Shown: positions 44,186 through 54,523, counted from the first letter of the stretch. The stretch is DNA of 64,000 bases from Thermoguttaceae bacterium (GCA_017447865.1 JAFSMO010000007.1:1-64000); one strand, 5' to 3'. Notes: a model not told the origin generated them from the letters alone. Numbers and translations are program-made.

Positions 44186-44719
44186 ATGCCTATTTACACT
44201 CACTGCGGTGATTCGGGTGAAACCGATCTTTTCCCCTGGGGACGCGTTCGCAAGACCGACGCGCGGATGGAAACGCTCGGAAACCTCGACGAGCTGAACG
44301 CCTCGCTCGGCGTCATTCGCTCGCTGGTCAAAAACGACGAGATCGATCAGAAACTGGATCGTTTTCAGCACGTGATTGTTCAGATCTCATCCGAAATTTC
44401 CTGCCGGAACCCGGAATCGGTCGAGTGGCTGGAACGGATCGCTCCCGAAGAAACGCTCTTTCTTGAATCAGAAATCGACCGGCTGGAGAGTGAACTGCCG
44501 GAGATCCACGAGATGCTGTTTTTCCACGGGCTTCCAGCCGCGGCGTTCACGCAGCTTGCGCGGACTGTTTGCCGGCGGGCGGAACGTTCGATCTGGAGAC
44601 TCAAAGAAAACCAGCCTGAACCGCCCGTTTCGGAAGAAATTCTGCATTGGATGAACCGGTTTTCCGACTACCTGTTCATGCTTGGGAGAAAGCTGCAGGA
44701 GCCGGAAAACGAGTCCTGA
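44186..44719 (+). CDS. PduO-type cob(I)alamin adenosyltransferase
   Basis: 177 residues, the full length of the PduO/MMAB ATR family, which transfers adenosyl from ATP to cob(I)alamin to make coenzyme B12. N-terminal ATP-binding signature YTHCGDSGETDLFPWGRVRK (about 4-23) with RMETLGNLDELNASLGVIR (about 27-45). C-terminal signature CRRAERSIWRLKEN and WMNRFSDYLFMLGRKL (about 129-170) containing the conserved Arg/Asn and Arg-Phe-Ser-Asp motif. No B12-dependent enzyme or cobalamin riboswitch is visible nearby. TATAAT at 44119-44124 is a possible -10 box, without a clear -35. Confidence 0.94.
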   Translation: MPIYTHCGDSGETDLFPWGRVRKTDARMETLGNLDELNASLGVIRSLVKNDEIDQKLDRFQHVIVQISSEISCRNPESVEWLERIAPEETLFLESEIDRLESELPEIHEMLFFHGLPAAAFTQLARTVCRRAERSIWRLKENQPEPPVSEEILHWMNRFSDYLFMLGRKLQEPENES

Positions 44720-44728
44720 AAAGGAAAA

Positions 44729-45703
44729 TCATTCGATCGTCACGGCCTTGTTATCGGCGCGGTGGGCGAGGTAGTAATGATTTTGGGGGTCGATGGAGTA
44801 GCTTATGCGATGTACGGAGCCATCGGCCATGACCATCCCGAATGAACCGGAGTGGCAGCTCCCGAAAACGAACTTTTCGTAGTTGGGACGGTCGGCCAGC
44901 GGCGCCGCGTTGTCGGTCGTCGTGTTGAAGTACCCGCCGCGCAGCACGTCGTTGCAGGCCCCGCTGTAGAGCGTCTCGTTATCGCCCGTCTCGACCGCTT
45001 CGTATTTGTCCGGGTTCAGGTTCTTTTCGCCGATGAGGTACGTATTGGACGTTCCGTCACGAATCTCTCCCATCGTGATTTTGCTGTGGTACGAAATGAT
45101 CCCCGTGTCTTTCGGGTCGGGCCATGAATTGTTCTTTTTCCTCGTCGTTCCATCGGCCAGAGAACTGATTGCCGAGGCGCTGGCGTCCGGGTTCAGAGAC
45201 TTGGTGCCGAAGTTCGCGCAGTAATCGTTCTTGACCCCCTGCGAAATCGCGCCGGATTCCTTGTACGTTTTCCCGGAAGTGGGGAACGCTTTGGGCGCAC
45301 GGCGTGACGGGCAGTTAAACATCGCGACGGGTGTCTGAAGCCGCGTCTGGATCTGTGCCTGAGTCGGCATCGTATCGTTCCCGTCCGTCCGTCCGAGATT
45401 GAATAGCGCCTCCTGCTCAACAAAAGGAAGGATCGAGAAAAACCACGAGCCGGGCTGGTCCGGACCTAAACCGCGCTGTGGGGTCCCAACCCAGTAAAAA
45501 TCCCAGCCGCCTGACGGGAACGAACGAATTGAGCTTTCGTGATTCAGGCAGGCCAGACCATATTGCTTCAGATTGTTGCCGCACTGCATCTGGCGGGCGG
45601 CTTCACGCGCTTGCTGCACGGCAGGGAGAAGCAGACCGACCAGCATGCCAATGATTGCAATGACGACCAAAAGTTCAACGAGGGTAAAGGCGCGGCGCAT
45701 CAT
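44729..45703 (-). CDS. DUF1559 prepilin-like protein with H-x9-DG motif (copy 2)
   Basis: 324 residues. The leader is very short and the cleavage site reads MRRAFTLVELLVVIAIIGML, followed by the pilin-like helix LLLPAVQQAREAARQMQC. The DUF1559 body has MFNCPSRRAP, GEIRDGTSNTYLIGEKN and the C-terminal HSGSFGMVMADGSVHRISYS. It shares the N-terminal 40 residues and these motifs with the copy at 13569 but differs in between. It lies between the adenosyltransferase (convergent) and PEP-CTERM gene 2 (same strand, 64 bp upstream), so a joint role at the cell surface is possible. Confidence 0.95.
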   Translation of the reverse strand: MMRRAFTLVELLVVIAIIGMLVGLLLPAVQQAREAARQMQCGNNLKQYGLACLNHESSIRSFPSGGWDFYWVGTPQRGLGPDQPGSWFFSILPFVEQEALFNLGRTDGNDTMPTQAQIQTRLQTPVAMFNCPSRRAPKAFPTSGKTYKESGAISQGVKNDYCANFGTKSLNPDASASAISSLADGTTRKKNNSWPDPKDTGIISYHSKITMGEIRDGTSNTYLIGEKNLNPDKYEAVETGDNETLYSGACNDVLRGGYFNTTTDNAAPLADRPNYEKFVFGSCHSGSFGMVMADGSVHRISYSIDPQNHYYLAHRADNKAVTIE

Positions 45704-45767
45704 AAATCATCCATTACAAAATTTGAGCCACGGGCGCTTCGCGTTCCATGAAGCGCCCACCTGAAAT

Positions 45768-48700
45768 TTAACGGGAAACTCGCTTGAAATTTTTCCTGGA
45801 AATGCCGAGACCGGCCAATCCAAAAATGAGCAGAAGCCACGTTGAGGGTTCCGGAACGTTACCCGCCATGCCACCGAAACCGATCTGAAGACCGTCGCCT
45901 AAGACTGTGGCCGTAAGTACGTCACCTCCGTAAGAGGCGAGTAGATTCCCCGCCATGTCCTCGACGTTGATCTGTTTGAACAGGTACGTGTTCTGGTCCT
46001 CCGTTCCTTCTACGGTGAAAATGTCGGAAATGTTCATCAACTCACTGAGGCTTTCACCGCCGTAGCGGATCTTCAGCGAGGCCTCCGGATCGATCGTCAG
46101 GTTCCCGAAGACGTTGACCTGGTCATAATCCGAATCCGAATAAATGTCCAGGCAAATGGCCGGCGTCGATTTGTCGCTCTGACCGCTCAGATCCACGACG
46201 TAATTGCCGTAAATGTCCGTCGTTGCGCCCGTTGTGCCGGGGACGTACGCGTTATTCTCGACCGTGCCGCCGTCCGGGGAAAGGGTCCCGCCCTGCTGCA
46301 GGAACTGGCCGTTCTTCATGTAGTTGTGGTTGGTCTGGGTGACGTCACCCGCTTTGTTGTGGTAGTCGCCCACCGCGATGATCGTTTCGGCGTTCAGCGT
46401 ACCGCCCGTCATTTCGGTCGGGGCCGCGAGGATGCCGTAGTACTTGCCGTCGTTGACGCTTCCGCCGCTGATCACGTTCACGACCGCGTCACCCGAGATC
46501 TTCAGCATCGTGTCGGTCGTGTTGATGAGCGTGAAGATTCGGTACGTGTTGAGCGAACCGCCGGAAATGTCCCAAATCTGCTCGCCGTTCTTGCCGCGCA
46601 GGGAGTCAGCGCCGCCCGTGTTACCGAACTGGAGACCGGCCTGCCAATCGTTCTGGCCTTTTGAGCTGTAGTTCAGGATGAAGCCCGGGTTGGTACGCAC
46701 GCCCCAGCCGACGTTGCTGTTGGACCAAAGGTTGACGGTCCCGCCGGTCTGCGTCACGAAGTCGCTCTTTTCGTAGAAGTTCAAAACGAACTGGCCCGTG
46801 GAGTTGATCGTTCCGCCGGAAATCGTGACCGTGGTTTCGCCGTGGGACCCCCACGTCGTGTTCTGGTTCAGATTAAGCGTTCCGCCGGTCATGTTGAACG
46901 TTCCCTTGGAAGTGTTCATTTCGGTGAACCGCATCATCCCGTTAACGTTGATGGTTCCGCCGGTCATCGTCATCAGGTTGTTCGTGGCGGTGGTGTGCGC
47001 GAAGTCCAGCGTGTTCGTGGTGAAATTGCCGCTGTGCATGTTCATCACGCCGACGCCCTTGTTCGATTCCCCCGCGATTCGGGTCGTCTTCATGAAGACC
47101 GTCGGGCCTGTTTCGCTGCCTTGCGTGCCGATGGTCAGCGTACCTTTGCCGCCTTCGTTCAGGCCGGCGCTCACGGTCGAGTTGAACGAGACGTTCGCGT
47201 TCTGCTCGATCACGAGTTCACCCGTGCCGGAGAGGCCGATGTTCTGGTTCTGGGTGGACGCGATCACGGGCGAGCCGGTGATCGTCAGTTTGCCCTGGTC
47301 GCCCGAGCCTTCGCCGATGTTCATCGCACCAAGGGCGGCGTTCGATTGGTTGAGGACCGCGTTCTGAGCGTTCGCATTCCCGCCGTGGGCCGTGCTGCCG
47401 ACGTAGAACGTGTTGGCAATATTCACGTTTTCGGACCAGTCGTTGCCCGTCGTCCAGTACGTGAGTTGGTTCAGCGCGCGGAGGTTCCCGTAGAGGTTCT
47501 TCCCTTCGACGGTCGGGTACCACTTGTAATCGGCGCTCGGGAGCTGGTTTTCCCACGAGGAGATCGGGATCGAGCCGGCGTTCGAGTATGTGTTGGCGGT
47601 CATCAGGAGGAGCTTGCCGTCGCCGGTGTAAGACCCGTCCAGAACGGCGGCCGCGAGTGCGTCGCTCAGGTTCACTTTGATCCCGCCGCTGCCGGAGATG
47701 TTGGCGTTGCCGGTCACGGTCACGAGGTCGTTATTCTCGGAGGCTTCCGTGGCCCACTCGTTAATGTCGAGCTTCACGGCGCCCGTGCCGGAAAGCGTGT
47801 AGTGCCCCACGATTTCCGTCCGGCTGATGCCCGTCGCGCTGGGGACGAAGGTTTTGTACGTCGCTTTTCCGAAGTCGCCGATGCCGGTTTCCTGGGTCAT
47901 GACGGAACCGCCGTCCGGGGAGAGCACGCCGCCGGACTGGAAGAACGTATTGTTGTCGTTCTTGCCGTCATTGTGGTCCTTGAACCAGGTTTTCGAGCGG
48001 GTTTTCCCGAAGCCGACGACTTTCGCGACGTTCAGCGTTCCGCCGGTGAAGTTGAACGGGACTTCGATCGAGCCGAGCGTTCCGTCCGTGAATGGAATGA
48101 CGTTCATCTCGCCGCCGCTCATTTCGAGCAAAGGCGCGGTAACGGTTTGAGTGTTCGCAGATCTGTAAGTTATGCCGTAAGTATTCAGCGTCCCGCCCTG
48201 AAGCTGGTACGTGCCGTTGGACTGGGCGCCGCCGTTTCCGCCGAAGGTGATCCCGGCGCGGCGGTCGGTCCAGCGGCGTCTGCCATCGCCCCAGATCTCG
48301 GCGAGGCCGCCGGTTTGGGTGAAGGTGTTATTGGTCACTCGGGTACCGTAGCCGATGCAGCACTCACCGTCAATGTTCAGGTACGCGTTGCCCTGAATGT
48401 TGATTTGAGTGTTTCCCGCTCCGCCGTTGAGGAAAAGGCCGGTGAACATGCGGCTGTTTTCCGTGAGGTTGAGCGTGCTGAGGCGGTTGCCGTTATCGTC
48501 TTCGCCGAAGAAAAGACGAATTTCCGCCAGGAAGGTCGCGTTTCCGGAAAGAGTCGAGGTGACGGTTCCCTTACCGCCCCAGTGCATCGCGGTGCCGGCG
48601 TCGCGGCTGGGGTTCGCTTCGACGAGCATCACCGAATTGTCCTGCATGTTGAACGTCGTGGTGCCCGCGCCCGCGTCGCCACCAATGATGAAGTAGCGGT

Positions 48701-50522
48701 TCCCGTCGTTATTTCCGATGTTGACCTGGAACGAGGCGTTGTCCTTCATCGTGAAATTCGTGGTGCTGTCGCCCTGGCCGATGTAGGAGCGAACGTTGCT
48801 GCTCGTGGTATAGCTGAGCGTCGTTTTGGAGTTCCCGCTGAGCGTCATGCTGCCGCCGGTGAAGACGGTCTGGCCCGTGAAGTCGAGCGTGCCGTTCCCG
48901 CTGACGTTGATGTTGGCCGTGCCGCCGCCGTTCTGGAATTTGCCGATCGTCATGGAGCCTTCCACGTCCAGCGTGGCGGTGGTCGAGCCGCTGGCCATCG
49001 TCAGGTCGTTCGAGCCGGCGATCAGGTTATTGGCCGGGACCTTGGCGTAGGCGTTGCCGTTCGTCGCGTCACCAAAAATGTGGTTCTGGAAGTTGACCGT
49101 CCCGGTGCTCGGGTTCCAGTTCCCTGCGGTGAGGAATTCGTTCGTCTCGGCCGCGCCGCCCGTCCATGTGTAGGTCTGCGTCGCGCCGTAGTTCACCGTC
49201 AGGGTGACTTTATTGTCGGAATAGTCGGCCGTGTAGCTGCTGACGTTCTTCCCGCCGACGTTCAGGGCGTAATCCGCGCCGCGGGTGAGGGTCCCCGCCG
49301 TCAGAAGCGTGTAGGTCTGCGAGCCTTCCGTCGCGCCGTTCTGGTCGATGATGTTCAGCACGCCGTTGAGGTTGGCCGTGCCGGAGACGGTCATCGTGTC
49401 GTAGCTGCTCGCGGAGGCGACGTCGAGACGGATCGCGCCGGCGTTTTGCGTGTAACTGCCCGTCACGGTGGTCGAGGAAATGCCGTTGGGCGCGACGGTC
49501 AGCCGGTTGTTGGCCCACGTACCGCCCGAGGGAGAAAGAAGCCCGCCGTCCTGCACGAACGTGTCGTTCTTCATGCGGGACGCGTCGATTTTCAGAACGT
49601 TCAGCGTGCCGCCGGTGAACTGGGTCGCCACGGAAAGGGTCCCGAACTGCGCCGAGTCGTTGGCCGTGATGTTGGAGACGGAGACGATGTTCGCCTGCCC
49701 GCCCGACATGATGAAGCATTTGCCGTTCTTGACCGCGTTCACGTTCGAGTAATTCGAGGTGGTGGAGGGATTGTAATTCTGTTCGTCGTAATTCGAGTTG
49801 GGACTCATCCGGAGGGTATTCATGATCCCACCGGAAAGGAAGTACTGCCCGTCAGGAAGCACGTCGTTGCCTCGGGCCGCGCTGGACCAGCTGATGCCGG
49901 AGATGGAAGTCCACTGCCGGTTCGTGGTCATGGCGTTGACCAGACCGCCCGTCTGTTTGATCACGCCCATGTAAGACGTGTCGGTATTTCCGCCGTTCCA
50001 GCCGAACGTGACGTTTTTATCGAAATGAAGAAGGGCATTGTTCCCGATGTTGATCGTGGCCGTTCCGCGGGAACCGATCAGACCGCTCATTGTGACCACC
50101 GCGCCGGGGTTGATGGTCATCGTCGTGTCGGTCTTGTAGTTTTCCCCAAAGCAGAAGTTGACCGCCGTCTGCGTGAGCGTGCCGTTTACCGTAATCACAT
50201 TAACGCAATTATCCCCATAGCCCGCAACAGGACGCCCGCCGGTGAGATTAAGTACTCCATTAATATTCAGATTGGTCGTGGTATTGGCCGCCCCCAGGTT
50301 GAAGGTCTTGTCGATGGTGACCGTGTGCCCCTTTGAAACGTTCACCGTCGGGCCGGAGACATAAACCTGGCCGTTCGTGCCGGACCAGTAAGTCGTATTC
50401 GTGTAATCGGTATTCAGCTCATCCACCGCACGCGTCCACGTATAATCCGCGCGGAGCTGCGCCGTGACGGCGGCCAGAGCCATAAAAAGGAATACGATTT
50501 GCGTAATATGTGATTTTTTCAT
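45768..50522 (-). CDS. PEP-CTERM beta-strand-repeat surface protein 2
   Basis: 1,584 residues: signal peptide (about 1-26, ending LRADY), a body of Asn/Gly/Thr-rich beta units in three related blocks that repeat the phrases TQTGGLVN, GGTLNVLK, QDGGLLSPSGGTW and SGGEMNVI, and a C-terminal PEP-CTERM signal (VPEPSTWLLLIFGLAGLGIS plus a basic end KNFKRVSR). The internal blocks show that the gene grew by duplication. It should be exported, cut by an exosortase and displayed or released as a beta-helix. The same export route is implied for PEP-CTERM protein 1, but the repeats differ in sequence. Confidence 0.9.
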   Translation of the reverse strand: MKKSHITQIVFLFMALAAVTAQLRADYTWTRAVDELNTDYTNTTYWSGTNGQVYVSGPTVNVSKGHTVTIDKTFNLGAANTTTNLNINGVLNLTGGRPVAGYGDNCVNVITVNGTLTQTAVNFCFGENYKTDTTMTINPGAVVTMSGLIGSRGTATINIGNNALLHFDKNVTFGWNGGNTDTSYMGVIKQTGGLVNAMTTNRQWTSISGISWSSAARGNDVLPDGQYFLSGGIMNTLRMSPNSNYDEQNYNPSTTSNYSNVNAVKNGKCFIMSGGQANIVSVSNITANDSAQFGTLSVATQFTGGTLNVLKIDASRMKNDTFVQDGGLLSPSGGTWANNRLTVAPNGISSTTVTGSYTQNAGAIRLDVASASSYDTMTVSGTANLNGVLNIIDQNGATEGSQTYTLLTAGTLTRGADYALNVGGKNVSSYTADYSDNKVTLTVNYGATQTYTWTGGAAETNEFLTAGNWNPSTGTVNFQNHIFGDATNGNAYAKVPANNLIAGSNDLTMASGSTTATLDVEGSMTIGKFQNGGGTANINVSGNGTLDFTGQTVFTGGSMTLSGNSKTTLSYTTSSNVRSYIGQGDSTTNFTMKDNASFQVNIGNNDGNRYFIIGGDAGAGTTTFNMQDNSVMLVEANPSRDAGTAMHWGGKGTVTSTLSGNATFLAEIRLFFGEDDNGNRLSTLNLTENSRMFTGLFLNGGAGNTQINIQGNAYLNIDGECCIGYGTRVTNNTFTQTGGLAEIWGDGRRRWTDRRAGITFGGNGGAQSNGTYQLQGGTLNTYGITYRSANTQTVTAPLLEMSGGEMNVIPFTDGTLGSIEVPFNFTGGTLNVAKVVGFGKTRSKTWFKDHNDGKNDNNTFFQSGGVLSPDGGSVMTQETGIGDFGKATYKTFVPSATGISRTEIVGHYTLSGTGAVKLDINEWATEASENNDLVTVTGNANISGSGGIKVNLSDALAAAVLDGSYTGDGKLLLMTANTYSNAGSIPISSWENQLPSADYKWYPTVEGKNLYGNLRALNQLTYWTTGNDWSENVNIANTFYVGSTAHGGNANAQNAVLNQSNAALGAMNIGEGSGDQGKLTITGSPVIASTQNQNIGLSGTGELVIEQNANVSFNSTVSAGLNEGGKGTLTIGTQGSETGPTVFMKTTRIAGESNKGVGVMNMHSGNFTTNTLDFAHTTATNNLMTMTGGTINVNGMMRFTEMNTSKGTFNMTGGTLNLNQNTTWGSHGETTVTISGGTINSTGQFVLNFYEKSDFVTQTGGTVNLWSNSNVGWGVRTNPGFILNYSSKGQNDWQAGLQFGNTGGADSLRGKNGEQIWDISGGSLNTYRIFTLINTTDTMLKISGDAVVNVISGGSVNDGKYYGILAAPTEMTGGTLNAETIIAVGDYHNKAGDVTQTNHNYMKNGQFLQQGGTLSPDGGTVENNAYVPGTTGATTDIYGNYVVDLSGQSDKSTPAICLDIYSDSDYDQVNVFGNLTIDPEASLKIRYGGESLSELMNISDIFTVEGTEDQNTYLFKQINVEDMAGNLLASYGGDVLTATVLGDGLQIGFGGMAGNVPEPSTWLLLIFGLAGLGISRKNFKRVSR

Positions 50523-50561
50523 AAAAGGTTCCCCTTGTTTTAAAACCTATTGCATAATTAT

Positions 50562-50589
50562 ATTTTAGACCGGCTCTCAAAATTTTCAA
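50562..50589 (-). promoter_or_regulatory. Promoter of PEP-CTERM gene 2
   Basis: Minus-strand TTGAAA (50584-50589), a 16-nt spacer, TAAAAT (50562-50567), about 40 nt from the start. Confidence 0.6.
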
Positions 50590-50688
50590 CAAGAAATTTG
50601 GAAAAAAGAGAAAAAATATTTAAAATTTTTGAAAAAAAAGAGGGCCTCACCTCAGGCGAGACCCTCGTGTTACGTTGACGCGGCGGGA

Positions 50689-52470
50689 TTATTTCACGAC
50701 GTCGCGTTTGTTATAAATCGTGTGCAGCAGCGTGTGAGCCTCGTGAGAGTTCGGAGCGCCGCCGAGGTTCTTCTGGTAGCATTCCGCAAGCGGAACGTTA
50801 TCCTGCGACTTCTGAACCTTCGCGGCCGCGTCGGAGGTGTAGGTCCCAGCCTGACGCGCTTCGCGCTTCGCACGGTTCGCACCAATCGGCTGACCAGCGC
50901 CGGAGATGCAGCCGCCCGGGCAAGCCATCACTTCGACGAAGTGGCATTCCAACTTGCCGGCCTTGATCGCTTCGACGACTTCGCGGGCCTTCGCCAGACC
51001 GTAAACCACGACCACTTTCACGACGACTTCGGCGCCGTTGATCGTGAGCGGAACAGCCGCTTCTTTCACTTCGTCCATACCACGGACGGCGGTGAAGTTG
51101 ATGTTTTCGAGCTTCTTGCCCATGATGTCTTCATAGGCGTAACGAAGCGCGGCTTCCATCACACCACCCGAAGCACCGAAGATCAAACCGGCGGAAGAGC
51201 CGAAGCCCATCGGTTTGTCGAAATCGGTTTCCGGCAGCGAGGCGAAATCGATCCCCATCGACTTGATCATGCGGGCGAATTCGGAAGTCGTGATCACCAC
51301 GTCGGTTTCCGGCGTGCCATCGGCTTCGTTGAATTTCTCCAGTCCGGCTTCCATCTTCTTCGCCGTGCACGGCATGATGGAAACGAGGAAGAGGTCTTTC
51401 TGCTCGCAGCCCAGCTCGGCCGGCAGGGTTTTCTTCGCGACGGAGCTGAACATGGCCTGCGGCGAACGGCAGGTGGAAAGATGCGGAAGCATGTCCGGAA
51501 TGAACGTTTCCGCGTACTTGATCCATGCCGGGCAGCAGCTCGTGAACATCGGGAGGACGCCGCCGGTCAGGACGCGGGTCTTGAACTCGGTCGCTTCTTC
51601 CCAAATCGTCATGTCGGCCGCGAAGTCCGTGTCGTAGATGTGCTTGAAACCCATCAGACGCAGAGCGGTGACCATTTTGCCTTCCACGTTGGTACCGGGA
51701 ACCAGGCCGAACTCTTCGCCCAGAGCCATACGGACGGACGGAGCGATCTGAACGACCACGGTCTTCGTCTTGTCGTACAGCGCGTCCCAAACCTTCGGGA
51801 TGTCCTGCTTCACCGTGATGGCGCCGGTCGGGCAGACCGCAGCGCACTGGCCGCAGTTCACGCAGCAGCTGTCAGCGAGTTTGCCGTCGAAAGCCGGAGC
51901 GACTTTGGCGTGGGAGCCGCGGCGCAGGAAATCGATGGCGGAAACGCCCTGAAGCTCACGGCAGACGCGAACGCAGTCACCGCACAGGATGCACTTGTTC
52001 GGGTCGCGAACGATGGACGGCGACGAGTCGTCGATCGGTTCCAGTTCTTTCTTCTGCGAGTAACGGACTTCCGTGACTCCCAAACGACGCGCGACGTCCT
52101 GGAGTTCGCAGTCAGCGCTGCGGACGCAGTTCGGGCAGTCCACGTTGTGGTTGGCGAGCAGAAGCTCCACGGCGATTTTGCGCATTTTACGCAGCTCGGC
52201 CGTGTCGGTCTTGACGATCATGCCGTCTTCCGGAGCGGTGGAGCAGGCGGCCATCGGCATGGTGCGGTAAGCGATCGATCCATCCTTGGTTTTGAACGGG
52301 GTGGAAACTTCGCACACGCACATACGGCAGGCGCCGAAAATGCTCAGCTCGGATTTGTAACAGAACGTCGGGATATTGATGCCGGCTTTACGCACGACTT
52401 CGAGGATATTGCGTTCGGTAGTGAATTCGACTTCAATACCGTTGACGGTCAATTTTTTAACATCGGACAT
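50689..52470 (-). CDS. hydA: [FeFe] hydrogenase catalytic subunit (HydA/HndD type)
   Basis: 593 residues. N-terminal NuoG-like [2Fe-2S] domain (CYKSELSIFGACRMCVC, about 37-53), His-ligated [4Fe-4S] site (HNVDCPNCVRSADC, about 108-121), two ferredoxin clusters (CILCGDCVRVC and CVNCGQCAAVC, about 160-220). The H-cluster motifs are complete: TSCCPAW (Cys312/313), MPCTAKK (366-372) and MACPGGC (515-521), then the small-subunit-like C-terminus. This is the trimeric, NADH-linked, probably electron-bifurcating group, which couples H2 to NAD+ and ferredoxin. AAGGAG precedes the start. Last gene of the operon. Confidence 0.95.
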   Translation of the reverse strand: MSDVKKLTVNGIEVEFTTERNILEVVRKAGINIPTFCYKSELSIFGACRMCVCEVSTPFKTKDGSIAYRTMPMAACSTAPEDGMIVKTDTAELRKMRKIAVELLLANHNVDCPNCVRSADCELQDVARRLGVTEVRYSQKKELEPIDDSSPSIVRDPNKCILCGDCVRVCRELQGVSAIDFLRRGSHAKVAPAFDGKLADSCCVNCGQCAAVCPTGAITVKQDIPKVWDALYDKTKTVVVQIAPSVRMALGEEFGLVPGTNVEGKMVTALRLMGFKHIYDTDFAADMTIWEEATEFKTRVLTGGVLPMFTSCCPAWIKYAETFIPDMLPHLSTCRSPQAMFSSVAKKTLPAELGCEQKDLFLVSIMPCTAKKMEAGLEKFNEADGTPETDVVITTSEFARMIKSMGIDFASLPETDFDKPMGFGSSAGLIFGASGGVMEAALRYAYEDIMGKKLENINFTAVRGMDEVKEAAVPLTINGAEVVVKVVVVYGLAKAREVVEAIKAGKLECHFVEVMACPGGCISGAGQPIGANRAKREARQAGTYTSDAAAKVQKSQDNVPLAECYQKNLGGAPNSHEAHTLLHTIYNKRDVVK

Positions 52471-52509
52471 TTATATGTACTCCTTTCAAACCGTTGGCGG
52501 TATTTCAAC

Positions 52510-54414
52510 TCAGATTCCTTCGACCGCACCGAACTTGCAGGCCTCTTTGCAGGCGCCGCACTTGATGCACTTTTCAGGGTCAATGGTATGCGGCTGTTTC
52601 ACGGTGCCGGAAATGGCGCCCACCGGGCACTTCTTCGAGCACATGGTGCAGCCCTTGCATTTTTCCGGGTTGATGGTCGGACGCGCCAGCGCCTTGCATT
52701 CGCCGGTCGGGCAGATCTTCTTCTCGACGTGAGCGAGATATTCGTCACGGAAGTATCTCAGCGTGGACAGAACCGGGTTCGGAGCCGTCTTGCCCAGGTT
52801 GCACAGCGAACCGAGCTGGACCGCTTTGGCGAGTTCTTCCAGTTTGTCGAGAGTTTCCAGCGTGCCGCGGCCTTCGATGATCTCGTCCAGAAGGGCGAGC
52901 ATCTGCTTCGTACCTTCACGGCACGGGACGCATTTGCCGCAGGATTCGTTCTGGGTGAACTGCATGAAGAAGCGGGCGACTTTGACCATGCAGGTCTGTT
53001 TGTTCATCACGACCAAACCTCCGGAACCGACGATCGCGCCGACTTCCTTCAGGTGATCGTAATCGACCGGCATGTCGAGCATGGCGGGCGTGAGGCATCC
53101 GCCGGACGGACCACCGATCTGAACGGATTTGAAATCATCCTGGGTGACGTTGCCGTCGTTATCAATGACGCCGCCGCCGATCTCGTAAACGATCTCGCGC
53201 AGGGTCGTGCCGAACGGAACTTCGATCAAACCGGTGTTGGCGACGTGACCGGTCAGAGCGAACGTCTTGGTCCCCTTGGCGGTTTCCTGACCGACGGAGG
53301 CGAATTTCTCGGCGCCTTCGCGGATCACGTACGGAACCATGCTCAGGGTTTCGACGTTATTAATGACGGTCGGTTTGCCATAGAGACCGGAAACGGCCGG
53401 GAACGGCGGCTTCGGCATCGGCATGCCGCGGTTGCCTTCCACCGAGCGCATCAGAGCGGTTTCTTCGCCGCAGACGAACGCGCCAGCGCCTTCCATGATG
53501 CGGATACGGAAGGAGAAATCCGTTCCGAAGAGGTTGTCGCCCAAAACGCCGTATTCTTCGGCCTGAGCGATCGCGTGCTTCATTCTCGTGACGGCCAGCG
53601 GGTATTCCGCACGGACGTAAACAACGCCTTCGTCAGCGCCAATGGCGCGGCCGGCGATCATCATCCCTTCGAGGACCGCATGGGGGTCGCCTTCCATCAC
53701 GGAACGATCCATGAACGCGCCCGGGTCGCCTTCGTCGCCGTTGCAAATGACGTAGCGTTTCTTGTCTTTGTTGGCGGAATTCAGGGTGAATTTCCATTTC
53801 AGACCGGTGAGGAATCCTCCTCCACCACGTCCTTTAAGGCCGGAGTCCAGAACCGTCTGGCAGACCTGTTCGGGGGTCATTTCCGTGACGGCTTTGCGCG
53901 CTCCCACGTAACCGCCGCGGGAGATGTATTCTTCGATGTTGTCCGGCTCGATGGTGTAGTTGCCCAGAGCAACGCGCTGCTGATGAGCGAAGAACGGAAT
54001 GTCTTTTTCAAACTTGGAGCGTTCTTTGGTCACCGGATGCTGGTAAAGGAGGCGCTCGATGATCTCGCCGCCGAGGATCGTCTTTTCGACGACTTCCGGG
54101 ACGTCTTCCACTTTAACGTGGCAGTAGAAGAATCCACCGGGCTCGAAGCGGACCAAAGGTCCTTCCTGGCAGAGACCCTGGCAGCCGGACTTGGAGACGT
54201 AGGTCGTATTGTTAAGGTCAAGGGATTCTGCGCACTGAGAGGTCAGTTCGACAGTAACGTTTTCACCGTGTTTTTTCAGCTCTTCGACCAGAGCGTCGCG
54301 AACCTTCAGGGATCCGTTGGCGATACAGCCGGTTTCGCCGCAGATGATGATTCGCCGTTTCAATGCCGCTTCACGTTTTTTAAACTGTTCGGCAATCTGT
54401 TCCAGATTTGGCAT
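52510..54414 (-). CDS. hydB: NuoF-like diaphorase subunit of the hydrogenase (HydB/HndC type)
   Basis: 634 residues. N-terminal thioredoxin-like [2Fe-2S] domain (CGETGCIAN and CQGLCQEGP, about 24-85). FMN/NADH-binding core with LKGRGGGGFLTGLKWKF (about 193-209) and CNGDEGDPGAFMDRSVMEG (about 224-242). [4Fe-4S] site in ESCGKCVPCREGTKQ (about 487-501). C-terminal double [4Fe-4S] ferredoxin domain (CKGCTMCSKKCPVGAI and CIKCGACKEACKFGAV, about 580-630). It receives electrons from NADH and is the proposed bifurcation site in HydABC. No Shine-Dalgarno sequence is evident. It starts 109 bp after hydC. Confidence 0.95.
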   Translation of the reverse strand: MPNLEQIAEQFKKREAALKRRIIICGETGCIANGSLKVRDALVEELKKHGENVTVELTSQCAESLDLNNTTYVSKSGCQGLCQEGPLVRFEPGGFFYCHVKVEDVPEVVEKTILGGEIIERLLYQHPVTKERSKFEKDIPFFAHQQRVALGNYTIEPDNIEEYISRGGYVGARKAVTEMTPEQVCQTVLDSGLKGRGGGGFLTGLKWKFTLNSANKDKKRYVICNGDEGDPGAFMDRSVMEGDPHAVLEGMMIAGRAIGADEGVVYVRAEYPLAVTRMKHAIAQAEEYGVLGDNLFGTDFSFRIRIMEGAGAFVCGEETALMRSVEGNRGMPMPKPPFPAVSGLYGKPTVINNVETLSMVPYVIREGAEKFASVGQETAKGTKTFALTGHVANTGLIEVPFGTTLREIVYEIGGGVIDNDGNVTQDDFKSVQIGGPSGGCLTPAMLDMPVDYDHLKEVGAIVGSGGLVVMNKQTCMVKVARFFMQFTQNESCGKCVPCREGTKQMLALLDEIIEGRGTLETLDKLEELAKAVQLGSLCNLGKTAPNPVLSTLRYFRDEYLAHVEKKICPTGECKALARPTINPEKCKGCTMCSKKCPVGAISGTVKQPHTIDPEKCIKCGACKEACKFGAVEGI

Positions 54415-54523
54415 GGTATTTTGTGTTGGGTTAGATGTTAAGGACTTAGTAAGCTGCGAGTTACAGGCCGCGGATCGGCTTTTGCGATCTCTCCCGGTCG
54501 TAAACTCTACACCGCACGCATTC

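Noticed and set aside
46842..50336. 1,164-codon plus-strand frame over PEP-CTERM gene 2
   Set aside because: No signal or domain, and it mirrors a protein with signal peptide and PEP-CTERM end.
50629..54441. 1,270-codon plus-strand frame over hydA and hydB
   Set aside because: It spans two well-defined genes and their gap on the other strand; composition is typical of an antisense shadow.
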